Shown: positions 42,237 through 52,883 of the stretch, one piece after another
Numbering within the stretch: the first letter of the stretch is position 1
Layout: every line of letters begins with the position of its first letter
Source of the DNA: Mikania micrantha
Taxonomy: Eukaryota > Streptophyta > Magnoliopsida > Asterales > Asteraceae
Assembly: GCA_009363875.1 (NCBI GenBank)
Contig: CM018680.1
Location: 73,288,272 to 73,352,271, forward strand
DNA: 64,000 bases
Reading direction: 5' to 3'
The notes under the pieces: model-generated
What the model saw: the letters and a program-made list of their open reading frames with translations, nothing else
What the model was told of the DNA's origin: nothing
Databases searched by the model: none
Program-made: the position numbers and the translations under genes

Positions 42237-45200
42237 TTATTCAAAGTTGATCATCCCAATGGATGTTATTAAGTACCTGAATCTTCCTTCATCAAATGCC
42301 TTTGTGAAGAGATCTGCCAAATTGTTTTCTGAATCAACTTTGACCAAATGAATCAACTTCTTTTCTGCACAATCTCTGATGAAATGGTATCTGATGTCGA
42401 TGTGCTTGGTCTTGGAATGCTTGACAGGATTATTGGTGATGGAGATTGCACTGGAATTGTCTATCTGAATAGGAGTATTGAACAGATCTACTCCATAATC
42501 CTTCATCTGATTTTGGATCCAGATGACTTGTGCACAGCAGCTAGAAGCAGCTATATATTCAGCCTCTGCAGTAGAAGTAGAAACACATGACTGTTTCTTG
42601 CATTGCCAAGACACAATCCTGGATCCAAGAAATTGACATCCCCCTGATGTGGATTTCTTGCTGATGTTGCAACCCCCATAATCACTGTCTGTATAAGCCA
42701 TGAATTGGAAGTCTTCATTTCTAGGATACCATAATCCTAGACTTGGTGCTCCTTTGAGGTATCTAAAGATTCTTTTTACAGCCAGCATATGAGAGACTTT
42801 GGGATTGGCCTGAAATCTTGCACATACACAAGTTGCAAACATGATATCTGGCCTGCTTGCTGTGAGATACATCAAAGAGCCTATCATTGCTCTGTACTGG
42901 TGCTGATCAACATCCTCCCCCTCAAGATCAGGGCTAAGTGATGTTGTTTTGGACATAGGAGTTCCCAGAGCTTTGCAATCAGAAAGCTTGAATCTTTCAA
43001 GAATGTCCTTGACATATTTTGATTGACTAATGAAAATCCCTGTAGGAGTTTGTTTCACTTGTAATCCAAGAAAGAAGGTGAGTTCTCCCATTGAACTCAT
43101 CTCAAATTTGGATTTCATTAGTGATTCAAACTCCTTGCAGAGAGATTCATTAGTAGAACCAAAGATAATGTCATCAACATAGATTTGAACTAGCATGATA
43201 TGTTGATTTGACTTCTTGAAAAAGAGAGTTTTATCAATTGTTCCTCTCTTGAATTTGTTTGCCAACAGAAAAGAAGATAAAGTTTCATACCATTTTCTGG
43301 GAGCTTGATGCAACCCATAAAGAGCCTTATCAAGCTTACAGACATGATCAGGAAACTTTGGATCTTCAAATCCTGGAGGTTGGCACACATAAACTTCTTC
43401 ATCAATTTTTCCATAAAGAAAGGCACTTTTAACATCCATCTGAAACACTTTGAAATCTTTTGCAGCTGCAAATGCCAAAAATATTCTAATAGCTTCAATT
43501 CTGGCAACAGGTGCAAAGACTTCATCATAGTCAATGCCTTCCTCTTGAGTGTATCCCTGAACAACCAATCTTGCTTTGTTTTTGATGACAACACCTTTGT
43601 CATCTTTCTTGTTTCTGAACACCCATTTGGTTCCAATGGCATACTTTCCTTTAGGCAAAGGACAAGTTTTCCAAACTCCTTGTCTTTGAAACTGAAGAAG
43701 CTCTTCTTGCATAGCTTCTACCCAACTGTTATCTTTTAAAGCCTCTGCAACCTTCTTAGGTTCTATTTGGGATAGAAAGCAAGAAAACAAGCAAACATTT
43801 GCTTCATGCATAGAGCTTCTAGTTCTGACACCTTCTTCTACATTGCCAATGATGTTTTCAACTGGATGAGTGCTGTGAATTCGAGTCCTTGGAATCACAT
43901 CCAGTTGAGAAGATTCATCCACGTTGAGTGACTCAAGGTTAGGAAGAACTACCTCAAGTTGGATTTCTGGCAGATCACGTGGATTCAACGTTTGAACTGT
44001 TGTGGGTTGGTTTTCTCTGGGAGTAGTGATTTCCAGAGAATTTTCCTCTGCTGAAGGACTTCCTACTTCTTCTTGATGTTGTGAATTAGAAGCAGCTTCA
44101 ATTGAGGGACCTGCCTGAGATGTGTTGATTGTCTCAGACTGTGATACATCATTTTGTGTTGAAGTGGATTCTGCCAAGTTTTGTCTTGAAGCTATTGGCA
44201 GTTCAACACGAAAGTCATCTTCTCTTGAGCCTTTGGAGGTGTCTGTGGTAGCTGACTGTGAAACTGGAACATACTCTTTCACCAGATTAAATGCAGATGT
44301 AAAACTATCAAGATCAAACAACCAATCAGGGCCGGTTCCAGGTTTATTGAGAGTATGTTCATTGAACTGAACATTTGCAGACTCTTCAATAACTCTGGAT
44401 GCTTTGATGTATACTCTATACGCTTTAGCATTTGAAGAGTACCCAACAAAGTAGCCCTCTGCTGATTTCTCAGCAAACTTGGCTAAGTAATCTTTAGTAT
44501 TCAAGATGGTGCAATGACATCCAAATGGTTTGAGAAATCCAATGAATGGCTTTCTCTTATGCCAAATTTCATAAGGAGTCATGCCATGTGACTTAACTAC
44601 CAATATTCTATTTTGGACATAACAGGCAGTGTTGACTGCTTCTGCCCAAAAAGTTATTGGAAGTTTGGCATCAGACAACATGGTTCTTGCAGCTTCAATT
44701 AGTGTCCTATTCCTTCTTTCAGCTACACCATTTTGTTGTGGAGTTCTAGGAGCACTAAATTGTCTTGTGATACCTTTAGATTCACAAAAAGAATTTAAAA
44801 CATGATTCTTGAATTCTGTTCCTTGATCTGATCTGATTATTTTTACATGATGGTCACTTTCATTCTCCACCCTGAGTATAAATGACTTTAGGATTTCGGC
44901 AGTTTCATCCTTGGTATTTAAGAAAAACACCCAGGTATACCGAGAGAAATCATCAGTAACCACCAAACAGTATGATTTTCTACCAAGACTTTTAACACTT
45001 GTGGGGCCAAACAAGTCCATATGTAGTAAATGAAGGACTGTGGTAATAGAATTTATCTCTTTGGCATAATGAGATGACTTGTGTTGCTTACCCTTTAAGC
45101 ATGCAACACATTTATCAACACATATGAATTCTTTTGTTGGTAAACCAGTTACTAAATTATTTTTGACCAATTTATTCATATTTTTGAGGTTTACATGACA

Positions 45201-45662
45201 AAGTCTTCTATGCCAAAGTGATGATTCATCAAGTGAAGCTTTTGAGACAAAGCAGCTTATATTACTAAGAGGTGCAGCTGTGCTCATATCTAGCATATAC
45301 ATGTTACTTCTTCTTGGAGCTCTGAGTAGAATTTGATCATTTGGTATCACAAATCCTGGTTTCAGAACAATGCACTCATGCTCAGTAAACAACATGTTAT
45401 GCTTTTGATCACACACCTGTGATACACTTAGTAAATTGTAGTTAAGTTCTTTTACAAAATGTACATTCTCAAAGCTTACCTTACCATTTGTGATTGTGCC
45501 TCTACCTGTTATGTATCCTCCTACTGGATCACTTCCAAAAGCAACAGACCCGCCAAAGAATGGTTCATATTTGTGCAAGAGGGTCTTGTTGCCTGTCATG
45601 TGCCTGGAGCAGCCACTGTCAACTATCCACAAGTTGCCTTTTGATTCCTGCTGTTCCTGCAC
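42237..45662 (-). CDS. SIRE pol, complete (protease, integrase, RT, RNase H)
   Basis: 1141 codons counted from a GTG at 45662; it is really the continuation of gag in the same frame after one UAA (45680-45678). Protease DSGCSRHM (15-22); integrase zinc region HRRLCH ... CVACLK (151-190); integrase D216, D279 and E315 (D-D-35-E); copia RT with VFQMDVKSAFLYG (about 735-750) and YVDDIIFG (about 824-831); RNase H with AYTDSDYGG (about 985) and STSTAEAEYIAAS. Ends GMINFE. Gene order integrase before RT proves Ty1/copia. No breaks seen. In family members it matures the particle, copies the RNA and inserts the DNA. Confidence 0.95.
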   Translation of the reverse strand: MQEQQESKGNLWIVDSGCSRHMTGNKTLLHKYEPFFGGSVAFGSDPVGGYITGRGTITNGKVSFENVHFVKELNYNLLSVSQVCDQKHNMLFTEHECIVLKPGFVIPNDQILLRAPRRSNMYMLDMSTAAPLSNISCFVSKASLDESSLWHRRLCHVNLKNMNKLVKNNLVTGLPTKEFICVDKCVACLKGKQHKSSHYAKEINSITTVLHLLHMDLFGPTSVKSLGRKSYCLVVTDDFSRYTWVFFLNTKDETAEILKSFILRVENESDHHVKIIRSDQGTEFKNHVLNSFCESKGITRQFSAPRTPQQNGVAERRNRTLIEAARTMLSDAKLPITFWAEAVNTACYVQNRILVVKSHGMTPYEIWHKRKPFIGFLKPFGCHCTILNTKDYLAKFAEKSAEGYFVGYSSNAKAYRVYIKASRVIEESANVQFNEHTLNKPGTGPDWLFDLDSFTSAFNLVKEYVPVSQSATTDTSKGSREDDFRVELPIASRQNLAESTSTQNDVSQSETINTSQAGPSIEAASNSQHQEEVGSPSAEENSLEITTPRENQPTTVQTLNPRDLPEIQLEVVLPNLESLNVDESSQLDVIPRTRIHSTHPVENIIGNVEEGVRTRSSMHEANVCLFSCFLSQIEPKKVAEALKDNSWVEAMQEELLQFQRQGVWKTCPLPKGKYAIGTKWVFRNKKDDKGVVIKNKARLVVQGYTQEEGIDYDEVFAPVARIEAIRIFLAFAAAKDFKVFQMDVKSAFLYGKIDEEVYVCQPPGFEDPKFPDHVCKLDKALYGLHQAPRKWYETLSSFLLANKFKRGTIDKTLFFKKSNQHIMLVQIYVDDIIFGSTNESLCKEFESLMKSKFEMSSMGELTFFLGLQVKQTPTGIFISQSKYVKDILERFKLSDCKALGTPMSKTTSLSPDLEGEDVDQHQYRAMIGSLMYLTASRPDIMFATCVCARFQANPKVSHMLAVKRIFRYLKGAPSLGLWYPRNEDFQFMAYTDSDYGGCNISKKSTSGGCQFLGSRIVSWQCKKQSCVSTSTAEAEYIAASSCCAQVIWIQNQMKDYGVDLFNTPIQIDNSSAISITNNPVKHSKTKHIDIRYHFIRDCAEKKLIHLVKVDSENNLADLFTKAFDEGRFRYLITSIGMINFE

Positions 45663-45677
45663 ATGACCAGAAGTGAG

Positions 45678-48353
45678 TTAGTTTCTGATGGGAACCCAAG
45701 CCCATGTGGTCTTGGGTTTACCATTTGCATCATTGTAAGTAAATTTCTTTGACATCATTCTAGGTGGGACAGATGATGTGGATGCTTCTGATGTGGGTGA
45801 TGGCTTATCAGTTGATTCCTTCTTCTTCCATACTTGTGCCTTTTGAGTTGTCGGAAGACTTGGTTTCTTTTGATGGTCATCGGAAGCTGTTTTTCTTTTT
45901 CCTTCCGATGATCTTCTTCCGAAGACAGATGACCTCTTTTGTTTGTTGAAAGCATTCCTTTGATGAGCTTCCGAGGTTCCTTTTCTTTCGGAAGCTTCCT
46001 TTTTCTTTGCTTCCGATGCTTTCTTTTCAGAAGCATTTTTATTTTGTTTCTTCCTATTACTGGAGGTACTTGCTTCCGATGCCCTCTTGACCAAATTTCT
46101 TCTCTGTTCTTCCGAAGAAGTAGATGACTGACTCCAACTATTCTTTCTTCCTCTTCCCTTGATTGAGGAAATTCTGCTTCTTGGATTATAGAAGCAATCA
46201 GCAGCAAAATGATTCTTTTCACCGCACATCAGACATAGAGTTTGAATGTTGGGAGAGTGTTGCTGCTTATCCCTTTTAACGAAGTCTGATCTTTGATCCT
46301 CAGAGAATGATGGTTTGGATGTTCCAGCATACTTGTTAGTCTTAGACTTTGCCTGTTTTCCTGGAGAATTGACTTTTCTCTCCATTGATCTACCTCGTTT
46401 TGACTTGTCAGATGGGCAAGTCACATACTCATCTGAGGAGATATTTTCTGTGGTTTTAGCTTTGATAAAAACTGTTGAATGTTTCTTAGTTTTCTTATTT
46501 TGATTCTTAAATTTCAAAGCTTGTTTTCCTTTTACTGATTTAATAGGAACATCATCCTCATCTGAGCATGTTGAGGTACTTGGATCAGAGAGATTATCCT
46601 TTTGAACTACCTTGTGTATATCCAACTCCTCATTATACACAAGGTCAACCAGTGATTTACACCTAACATCTGTTATGGAAGTATAAGCAGATGGAGGTTC
46701 CACTTTGTTATATCCCAAACCAGCTCCCCTTTTATTCACAAGTTCAGTTGTGCTGCTCATTCTAAAAAGTTTTTCATATTTTTCACCTTGGCTTAGAAAT
46801 TTGTCTCTGTAAGACTCAGCCAATACAAGTTCAGTCTTGGCAGTGGTTAGTCTTTCTAAAAGATTTTTAATCTGACACTGTTTGTTAGTATCTTCATGTT
46901 TTAAACTTGAAATGGTCTTTTCCATTTCTTCAATCTTTTCTTTGTAATTTCTTTCAACCTCAAAGAAATTTGCCTTGACTACTTGTAGAGACTCAAGTTC
47001 ATTACAGAGTTGAGAATTTATTTTCTTATAAATAGTTAATGTTTCTAAGCATTCAGGTGAGCACATGCTATCAGTTACCTTGCTTGAGGAAGATGAGTCA
47101 TTTGCCATCAAAGCACTGTTGGAGATGGAGGGGTCCTCAGCTTGAAAGCTCCAGTCTGCAAAATCTTGTTCAGCAATGTTTGCATTGTTAGATGAGCTTG
47201 ATGGTCTTTGTTGTGGTTGCCCAGAAGTTGTCTGCTGAGTTCCTGTGGACTTGCATTCTCTGGCAAAGTGGCCTAACTGTTGACAGTTAAAGCATTTGAG
47301 TTTAGATTTGTCAAGTCCAAACCCAGTCTTCATATTGTGCTTTTTGAACTGTCTGCCGGTTCTTTGGTAAAACTTCTTTGCCCTGTATGAAATCATAGCC
47401 ATTTGATAGTTTATATCCATCTCCTCAAGATCATCTGCAGGAATACCATCCAAGTCTTCTTGACACAGATGAAAGTAATTTGTCTCCTCAGCCATAAAAG
47501 CTCCTTGCCCAGAGGTTAGTAGTGGGGATGGGTTAGATACAAGGTTTGATGAATTTGGAGTTTCAGGAAATGTGACAGTGGGTGTGGAGGTAGAATGGTA
47601 GAGGGGTTGATAGCTTTGGTATGGAGGATTATTGATGGGTGCATAAAGAGCAGCTGAACCAGATGGTGAGTGAGAAACTTTAGATTCTTGGGCATCTAAT
47701 TCCATCTGATAGGCACTGAGAATACCAAACAATTCTCCTAAAGTTAGAGTTTTCAGGTTTTCTGTTCTTCTGATTGTTACAGAATAGATATTCCATGCCT
47801 TTGGAAGAGACCTCAGAAATTTTCTGAGCACATCTTGATTATCAAGAGTTACACCTGCAGTAGTTAATTCATCCACAAGTTGGACATACCTTAGGTACTG
47901 AGAAGACATATTTTCATTGTTTTGTTGACAAAAGTTTTCAAACTTCTGTTTCAGCATATCCTTCTTGTTTTCTTTGACATCTTCTGACCCTTCATACATC
48001 TGCTTCAAGGAATTCCACAGTTCTTGAGCAGACTTGCATTTCTTGAATGCATGTATAATGGAGTTCGGTATTGACATCTGAATTAGCCAAAGAGATTTAG
48101 AATCAACTTCCATCTTCTTGTAATCTTCGTCTGAGTACATAGATGGATCTTTTGGTACTGCAGCAACTCCAGCACCGGCAGCAGCAACTGTAGGAATGTA
48201 GGGACCTTCAAGAACAGACTTCCAAAGTTTGAAGTCTTGGTTCCTGATGAACCCTTCCATTCTGACTTTCCAGGTATCGAAGTCTTCAGGTGTGAACATT
48301 GGTGGCTTGTTGAGAGTGCCATTTTCTGTATCATGTTTGTTTAGAGCAGCCAT
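45678..48353 (-). CDS. SIRE gag, copy B
   Basis: 891 codons, the same domain layout as copy A: N-terminal copia gag fold (residues about 20-210), CCHC knuckle at about 352-365, coiled coil about 450-530, second CCHC-like knuckle at about 705-718 and a basic SEA-repeat tail. It differs from copy A at one residue (Ser in KSLWL). Terminates at UAA in the same frame as pol, so pol expression would need stop suppression, as proposed for SIRE elements. Confidence 0.94.
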   Translation of the reverse strand: MAALNKHDTENGTLNKPPMFTPEDFDTWKVRMEGFIRNQDFKLWKSVLEGPYIPTVAAAGAGVAAVPKDPSMYSDEDYKKMEVDSKSLWLIQMSIPNSIIHAFKKCKSAQELWNSLKQMYEGSEDVKENKKDMLKQKFENFCQQNNENMSSQYLRYVQLVDELTTAGVTLDNQDVLRKFLRSLPKAWNIYSVTIRRTENLKTLTLGELFGILSAYQMELDAQESKVSHSPSGSAALYAPINNPPYQSYQPLYHSTSTPTVTFPETPNSSNLVSNPSPLLTSGQGAFMAEETNYFHLCQEDLDGIPADDLEEMDINYQMAMISYRAKKFYQRTGRQFKKHNMKTGFGLDKSKLKCFNCQQLGHFARECKSTGTQQTTSGQPQQRPSSSSNNANIAEQDFADWSFQAEDPSISNSALMANDSSSSSKVTDSMCSPECLETLTIYKKINSQLCNELESLQVVKANFFEVERNYKEKIEEMEKTISSLKHEDTNKQCQIKNLLERLTTAKTELVLAESYRDKFLSQGEKYEKLFRMSSTTELVNKRGAGLGYNKVEPPSAYTSITDVRCKSLVDLVYNEELDIHKVVQKDNLSDPSTSTCSDEDDVPIKSVKGKQALKFKNQNKKTKKHSTVFIKAKTTENISSDEYVTCPSDKSKRGRSMERKVNSPGKQAKSKTNKYAGTSKPSFSEDQRSDFVKRDKQQHSPNIQTLCLMCGEKNHFAADCFYNPRSRISSIKGRGRKNSWSQSSTSSEEQRRNLVKRASEASTSSNRKKQNKNASEKKASEAKKKEASERKGTSEAHQRNAFNKQKRSSVFGRRSSEGKRKTASDDHQKKPSLPTTQKAQVWKKKESTDKPSPTSEASTSSVPPRMMSKKFTYNDANGKPKTTWAWVPIRN

Positions 48354-48470
48354 CTTGGGCAGACACAGAAAATATGAGTGTTAATACTATGAGGGTTTAT
48401 AAGAAATAGAACTGGTAACTTGATGATGATTAGTCAGTCAAGTTCAAGAGCCAAAAGCTCTGATACCACT

Positions 48471-49301
48471 TGTAGGATCGGGTTGTTATCTCTAAACAAC
48501 ACTTCACAAGTATTTCTTACTTAATTCTAACAGATGCGGAATGTTCTGTTAGAATGATCTCACAATTTCACTCAAAGTGACACAATAATAATCTTTGAAC
48601 AATATTAAGAACACAAGAATAATTCAAGCTCAAGGATATATTTCTCTCAAAGTGGAAGTATACAAGCAAGCACACTTCAAGCAACAAAACATTGGGAGGT
48701 TATATAGCCGAGGCTACAACCGTATACACTTAGGAATACAAGTTGGGTATACTAGACAAGTACATAAAGTAAAGCTTATTCTAGTATGTTGAGTGTCTTA
48801 ACAGGCTAAGACACTCTTTCATAATCATTACATTAATAGACATTGACTTTACAAAAGACTACTAAATACAAAAGACATTTAATGTTGTTGATCTTCAAGG
48901 CTTCAGATGATCTTTTGCATTTAATGCAGCATGGGAGAGGTAAGGCGCTTTATCTGACTCATTACATGTTGTCTTTGTCTTTACTCAGACCAGCATGTCT
49001 TGTGTCAGTACCTTTTGTACTATGAGAGTAAGCTGCTACAGTCTTTGTCAGAGGATAAACCTCGGAAGTCTTTGTCTTTAGTGCATAAGAAGATTCCTCG
49101 GAAGTCTTTGTCTTCCGAGCATAAGAGGATTCCTCGGAAGCAGTTGTCTTGTACAACCTTCGGCAGGAACCAGTTATCCTTCGGAAGCAATGTTGCTTCC
49201 GAAGAATCACTTCTTCCTTCCGAAGGTGTTTATTCAAAGAGACTCCTATACTTAGACAAAACAAGAAGTTTGGTGAGCATCAGCCTTTATTAGTCTTTAC
49301 A
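48471..49301 (-). repeat. SIRE 5' LTR
   Basis: 831 bp, ends TGTAAAGACT and CGATCCTACA on the minus strand, PBS at 48454-48469. Compared with 37185-38014: one extra A in an A-run, two adjacent-region substitutions (CTCAGTC/CTCTTTC) and one T/C. It abuts gypsy-2 LTR sequence at 49302. Confidence 0.94.
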
Positions 49302-51728
49302 TAATATGCAGCGGAAAAGTAAATTGTAAACAACACATTGTTTAGTACATAGCTTGAATAAAATTGTTTTCAAATGATAAACAAAAATAGAAATGTATGA
49401 TGGTCCTAATGCTCGTTTCCTTAAAAGTGCATTCTTGGATGTCCATCATCCTGTCAGTTACATGAGAATACAAGTTTAAAAGAAAGTGTCAACACAAAGG
49501 TTGGTGAGTTCACAGGTTTTGATATATATACAAATAGTTATAGAATGTGTGTGGCATGCTGTTTATCAAATGTTAGTACCGAGACCTAGGCTCCAAGTGT
49601 CAGTGCGTCACTACCGAACTAGAATTGTTTGTCCTTGCCTCCACTGTGTCTCGTTCACACAGTAAGTTAGGTCAGAATTTCATGGGTTATGACACTCAGT
49701 CAATATTGTGCCCCATGGGGTTAGTCACACCCAAACGGATCCATTCAAATCTACCACGTTGTTCGTACATTAACGGTAAGACTTTGTGAGGGTGTGTTAC
49801 GAGTTCAACACTTAATGTTTGTCTAATAAACCAGCATACACAAAATGTTTGTAATAGCAGTAATGTTTGACTAGATTCAACTAGTATTATCCTCCTATTT
49901 GAAAAGCTTGTAAAAGAGTTAAAGAGGGGCCGTAAACTCACATTAGAGAAGAGAGTGATAAACAAGCGTAAGCTCCTGCGTCGAAAGACGTGTCGGTCAC
50001 CGGAAACCTATATCGTATACCGTACGTGAGTTTGTGTAAGTGATCGTGCTAGTGTTTGTGTTAGGTCTCGTGTTTGTACTCAACAACCCTCGGTTGTTCA
50101 TGTTTGTCTGTGTCGGTCCACAATGACCGTGTTTGCTCGTGTTGGTCCACATTGACCGTGTTTGCTCGTGTTGGTCCACATTGACCTTGTTTGACCAAAG
50201 TTGACCGTGTCAAGTCAACGTCCCGTTAGTGAACCGTGTAACGGTTGTGAATCGTGTAGCAAACGTGTAAGTGCTCATCGTGTGCAAAACGCGCAAGTCG
50301 CGTCTATGGACAACTTACTATTTATATTAAGTTTCCATTTATAGAAAGTGTCACAAAGTATATCGATTTTAGAGTTCTAGCATGCTTGTTAGTCCCATGT
50401 GATCATGTTAACACATAACACATTATCATACGAAATCACATAAGTCGTTTTATAACATGTTGCACACAAAAGTTTCCTAAAATGGAAAGTTTCCATTTTT
50501 AGCATACATGATATCGGAAACCATCTAACTTAGCATACGTTCATCATTTTGACAATATAAAGTTACTATTAATAGAAAGGTTCGTAAAAATCACATTTTT
50601 AATCATCAACACAAGATCTAATCATGCTATCATCTTCCAATATCATCAATAAACATCTATAACCATCCAAAATCATCTAATTAATCTTAGATCATACATG
50701 CATGTTAACTTTTCATCCATTCATGACCAAATCTATCATTTTACACATACACATTAACTTCGATCGTCAAGATATGCAACCAAATCATCTTAGATCGTCA
50801 ATATACATCTAAAATCAATAAACCCAGATTCAAATCTCGTGCATGTGCACCATATGTGCTTGCATGTGTGTGAGTCCGTGCATGTGAGTGTAGAGGTGTG
50901 ATAAGGGTGTTTTAAGCATAATACTACTTTGTAATGCTTCAAAACCTCTGAGATGATGATTCTACAGCCTCTAGTTCCTGTGGACAGCTCGTGTTTAGCA
51001 GAAACGAAGTGGTGATGGTGGTGGTTTAGGCTCCAATGACTCCTCCAAGCTCTCTAGTGGTTCCTCCAAGCTTCCAAATCTCAAAAATGGGTTTCAATGG
51101 CTTCTAATGGCAGAACCAGGGGTTGTTTGAGTGTTTTGGGGAAGATAAGCTCGAATGGTGGCGTCTAAAACCGATTATAATGAGTATACATAGGATAGCA
51201 ATGATGTTTGTGGTGTTCAAGGAATTTTCTGCGATCGTAGCTGTCACGTGTATCGCCTGATGTGGGGGGTTGGCTCCAGTCGTTACGCACGGGCGAGCCA
51301 GATGAGGGGCACCTCTCCGTTTCTCGCGCGCATCGCCAAGGGTCAAAGTGTCGGGTCAGGTGTACCGCCTGGCCCACTTGTCAAGCCCAATAAGATTATT
51401 TTGTGGTTTTAGGCCTGTTTTCGCTCATTTCTTGACTGTAAACATTGTTTGAGCATCGTTTGGACTCTAATGGCCAATTATTAACCATAATTGACTTGTG
51501 AAGTGTTTCTGTGCCTAGCTGCTGTAACGTTCACCAACGTTCGTGACTTCTGACACGTGTGTGCGGTTTCTGATAATTCCTCGAATTATCTTGTCGTGTG
51601 TAAGTGTTCGTACTGTCGTGCCACGTGTCACACTAAATTAAACTAATTCTAGTGCCACGTGTACAAATAGTATTTAAATAAACATTTAAATAAATAAGTC
51701 GCTGACCTGGAAATTACGGGGTGTCACA
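49302..51728 (-). repeat. Gypsy-2 3' LTR, cut by SIRE
   Basis: Matches 57168-59941 with good identity at the left (to about 50520) and right ends (GGAAATTACGGGGTGTCACA), but with a substituted or shortened middle and right-central part. Contains three tandem copies of a ~29-bp unit with TTGACC (50095-50200). Ends at TGTCACA 51728. Confidence 0.88.
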
Positions 51729-52883
51729 TCAGCTCTCTATAGTCGATGCACATACGAAATGATCCGTCTTTCTTCTTCACGAACAAGACCGGTGCTCCCC
51801 AAGGCGAGAAGCTCGGTCTGATAAATCTCTTGTCTAACATCTCTTGCAACTGGTTAGACAGTTCTTAGCAATCGGTGCTGCTCCGGGAGTGAGGTCTATC
51901 TGGAACTCGACTTCTCGTTTCGGAGGTAGTCCAAGTAGATCCTCAGGAAACACTTCGGGAAAATCGCGAACTACAGCGATATCCTCAATTTTCCTTTCTT
52001 TCTTCGGCTGCTCCGTAATAAGAGCTAGTATCGCAGTGTATCCCTTATGAATGTACTTGTTTGCCTTCATGCAAGTCATGATGTTCAGAGGTACTCCTCG
52101 TCGTTCTCCCTGAATCGAAATATGTTCTCCGTTCTGCAACGTCACTCGCACGATCTTCTCGTTGCATACGATCTCTGCCTGGTTAGCGGATAACCAGTCC
52201 ATTCCAACGACCACATCGAAACTCCCGAGAGTTACCGTGATCAAGTCGATTTCGAGCTCGTTATCCGCCAAAATCATGATGCATCCTCGAAAGATGTGTT
52301 GCGTTTCAATTAGTTTGCCGTCAGCTAACTCTACGGTATACTTAAAGTCTAGTGATGTTGGGGTAATATCTAGCAATTCACTAAACTTACTAGATATAAA
52401 ACTCCTATCGGCACCAGTATCAAATAATATGCTAGCATAGACATTATTTAAAAGAAACGTACCGGTCACGATGTTAGGGTCATCCTTGGCTTCCCCCGAG
52501 CCAATTACAAACGCTCGGCCCTTTACTGCTCCTCCGCCAGCGTTTTTCAGCTGAGGGCAATCCCTCTTCATATGAGCCTGCTTCCCACACTCGTAACACC
52601 CCTTGAGCGTGTTCTGATTGTTGTTCTTGTTGTGGTTGAAGTTGTTGCTGTTGGGAAATTTGGATCTGCAGTCTTTGGCCATGTGGCCATGTCTTCCGCA
52701 CTTCAGGCGTCAGTACCGTTCACATTGCCCAAAGTGGTGGTATGAGCACCGGTTGCATAGAGGGTATTTCCCTTGATATATACCCTTCCCCTTGTCATCG
52801 GGTTGGGTGGCAGTAAAGGCTCTTGCAGGTGCAGATCTCTGCTATTGTTGATGAGACGGTTGAGATTGATGATGACTGGGCTC
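51729..52883 (-). pseudogene. Gypsy-2 zinc knuckles, protease and RT stub
   Basis: Three knuckle-like motifs (CNRCSYHHFGQC; a damaged one around CGRHGHMAKDC with an in-frame stop near 52708; CYECGKQAHMKRDC). The retropepsin motif is ILFDTGADRSFIS, and the domain continues with VVVGMDWLSANQAE. The conserved RDFPEVFPEDLLGLPP leads into RT. After a frameshift near 51860, FVKKKDGSFRMCIDYREL is readable, and RT stops right at the 3' LTR start. Everything downstream in pol is deleted. Confidence 0.88.

Larger units (their letters stand above)
32966..49301 (-). mobile_element. SIRE/Maximus-type copia composite, 16.3 kb
   Basis: Read right to left: LTR (49301-48471), PBS, gag (48353-45678), pol (45662-42237), third ORF (41651-38046), polypurine tract, LTR (38014-37185), PBS, gag (37067-34392), and pol cut at 32975. 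A third LTR is missing. The gag/stop/pol order, the large gag and a long ORF after pol are hallmarks of SIRE/Maximus copia. The two LTRs differ at about three bases plus one indel in 830; the two interiors appear nearly identical (one coding change noticed). All ORFs of the complete unit are open, so it is recent and possibly functional. Confidence 0.93.

Noticed and set aside
49302..49330. Target-site duplication for the SIRE insertion
   Set aside because: The right flank (TAATATGC) is gypsy-2 LTR sequence, but the left end of the composite is deleted, so no duplication can be tested.
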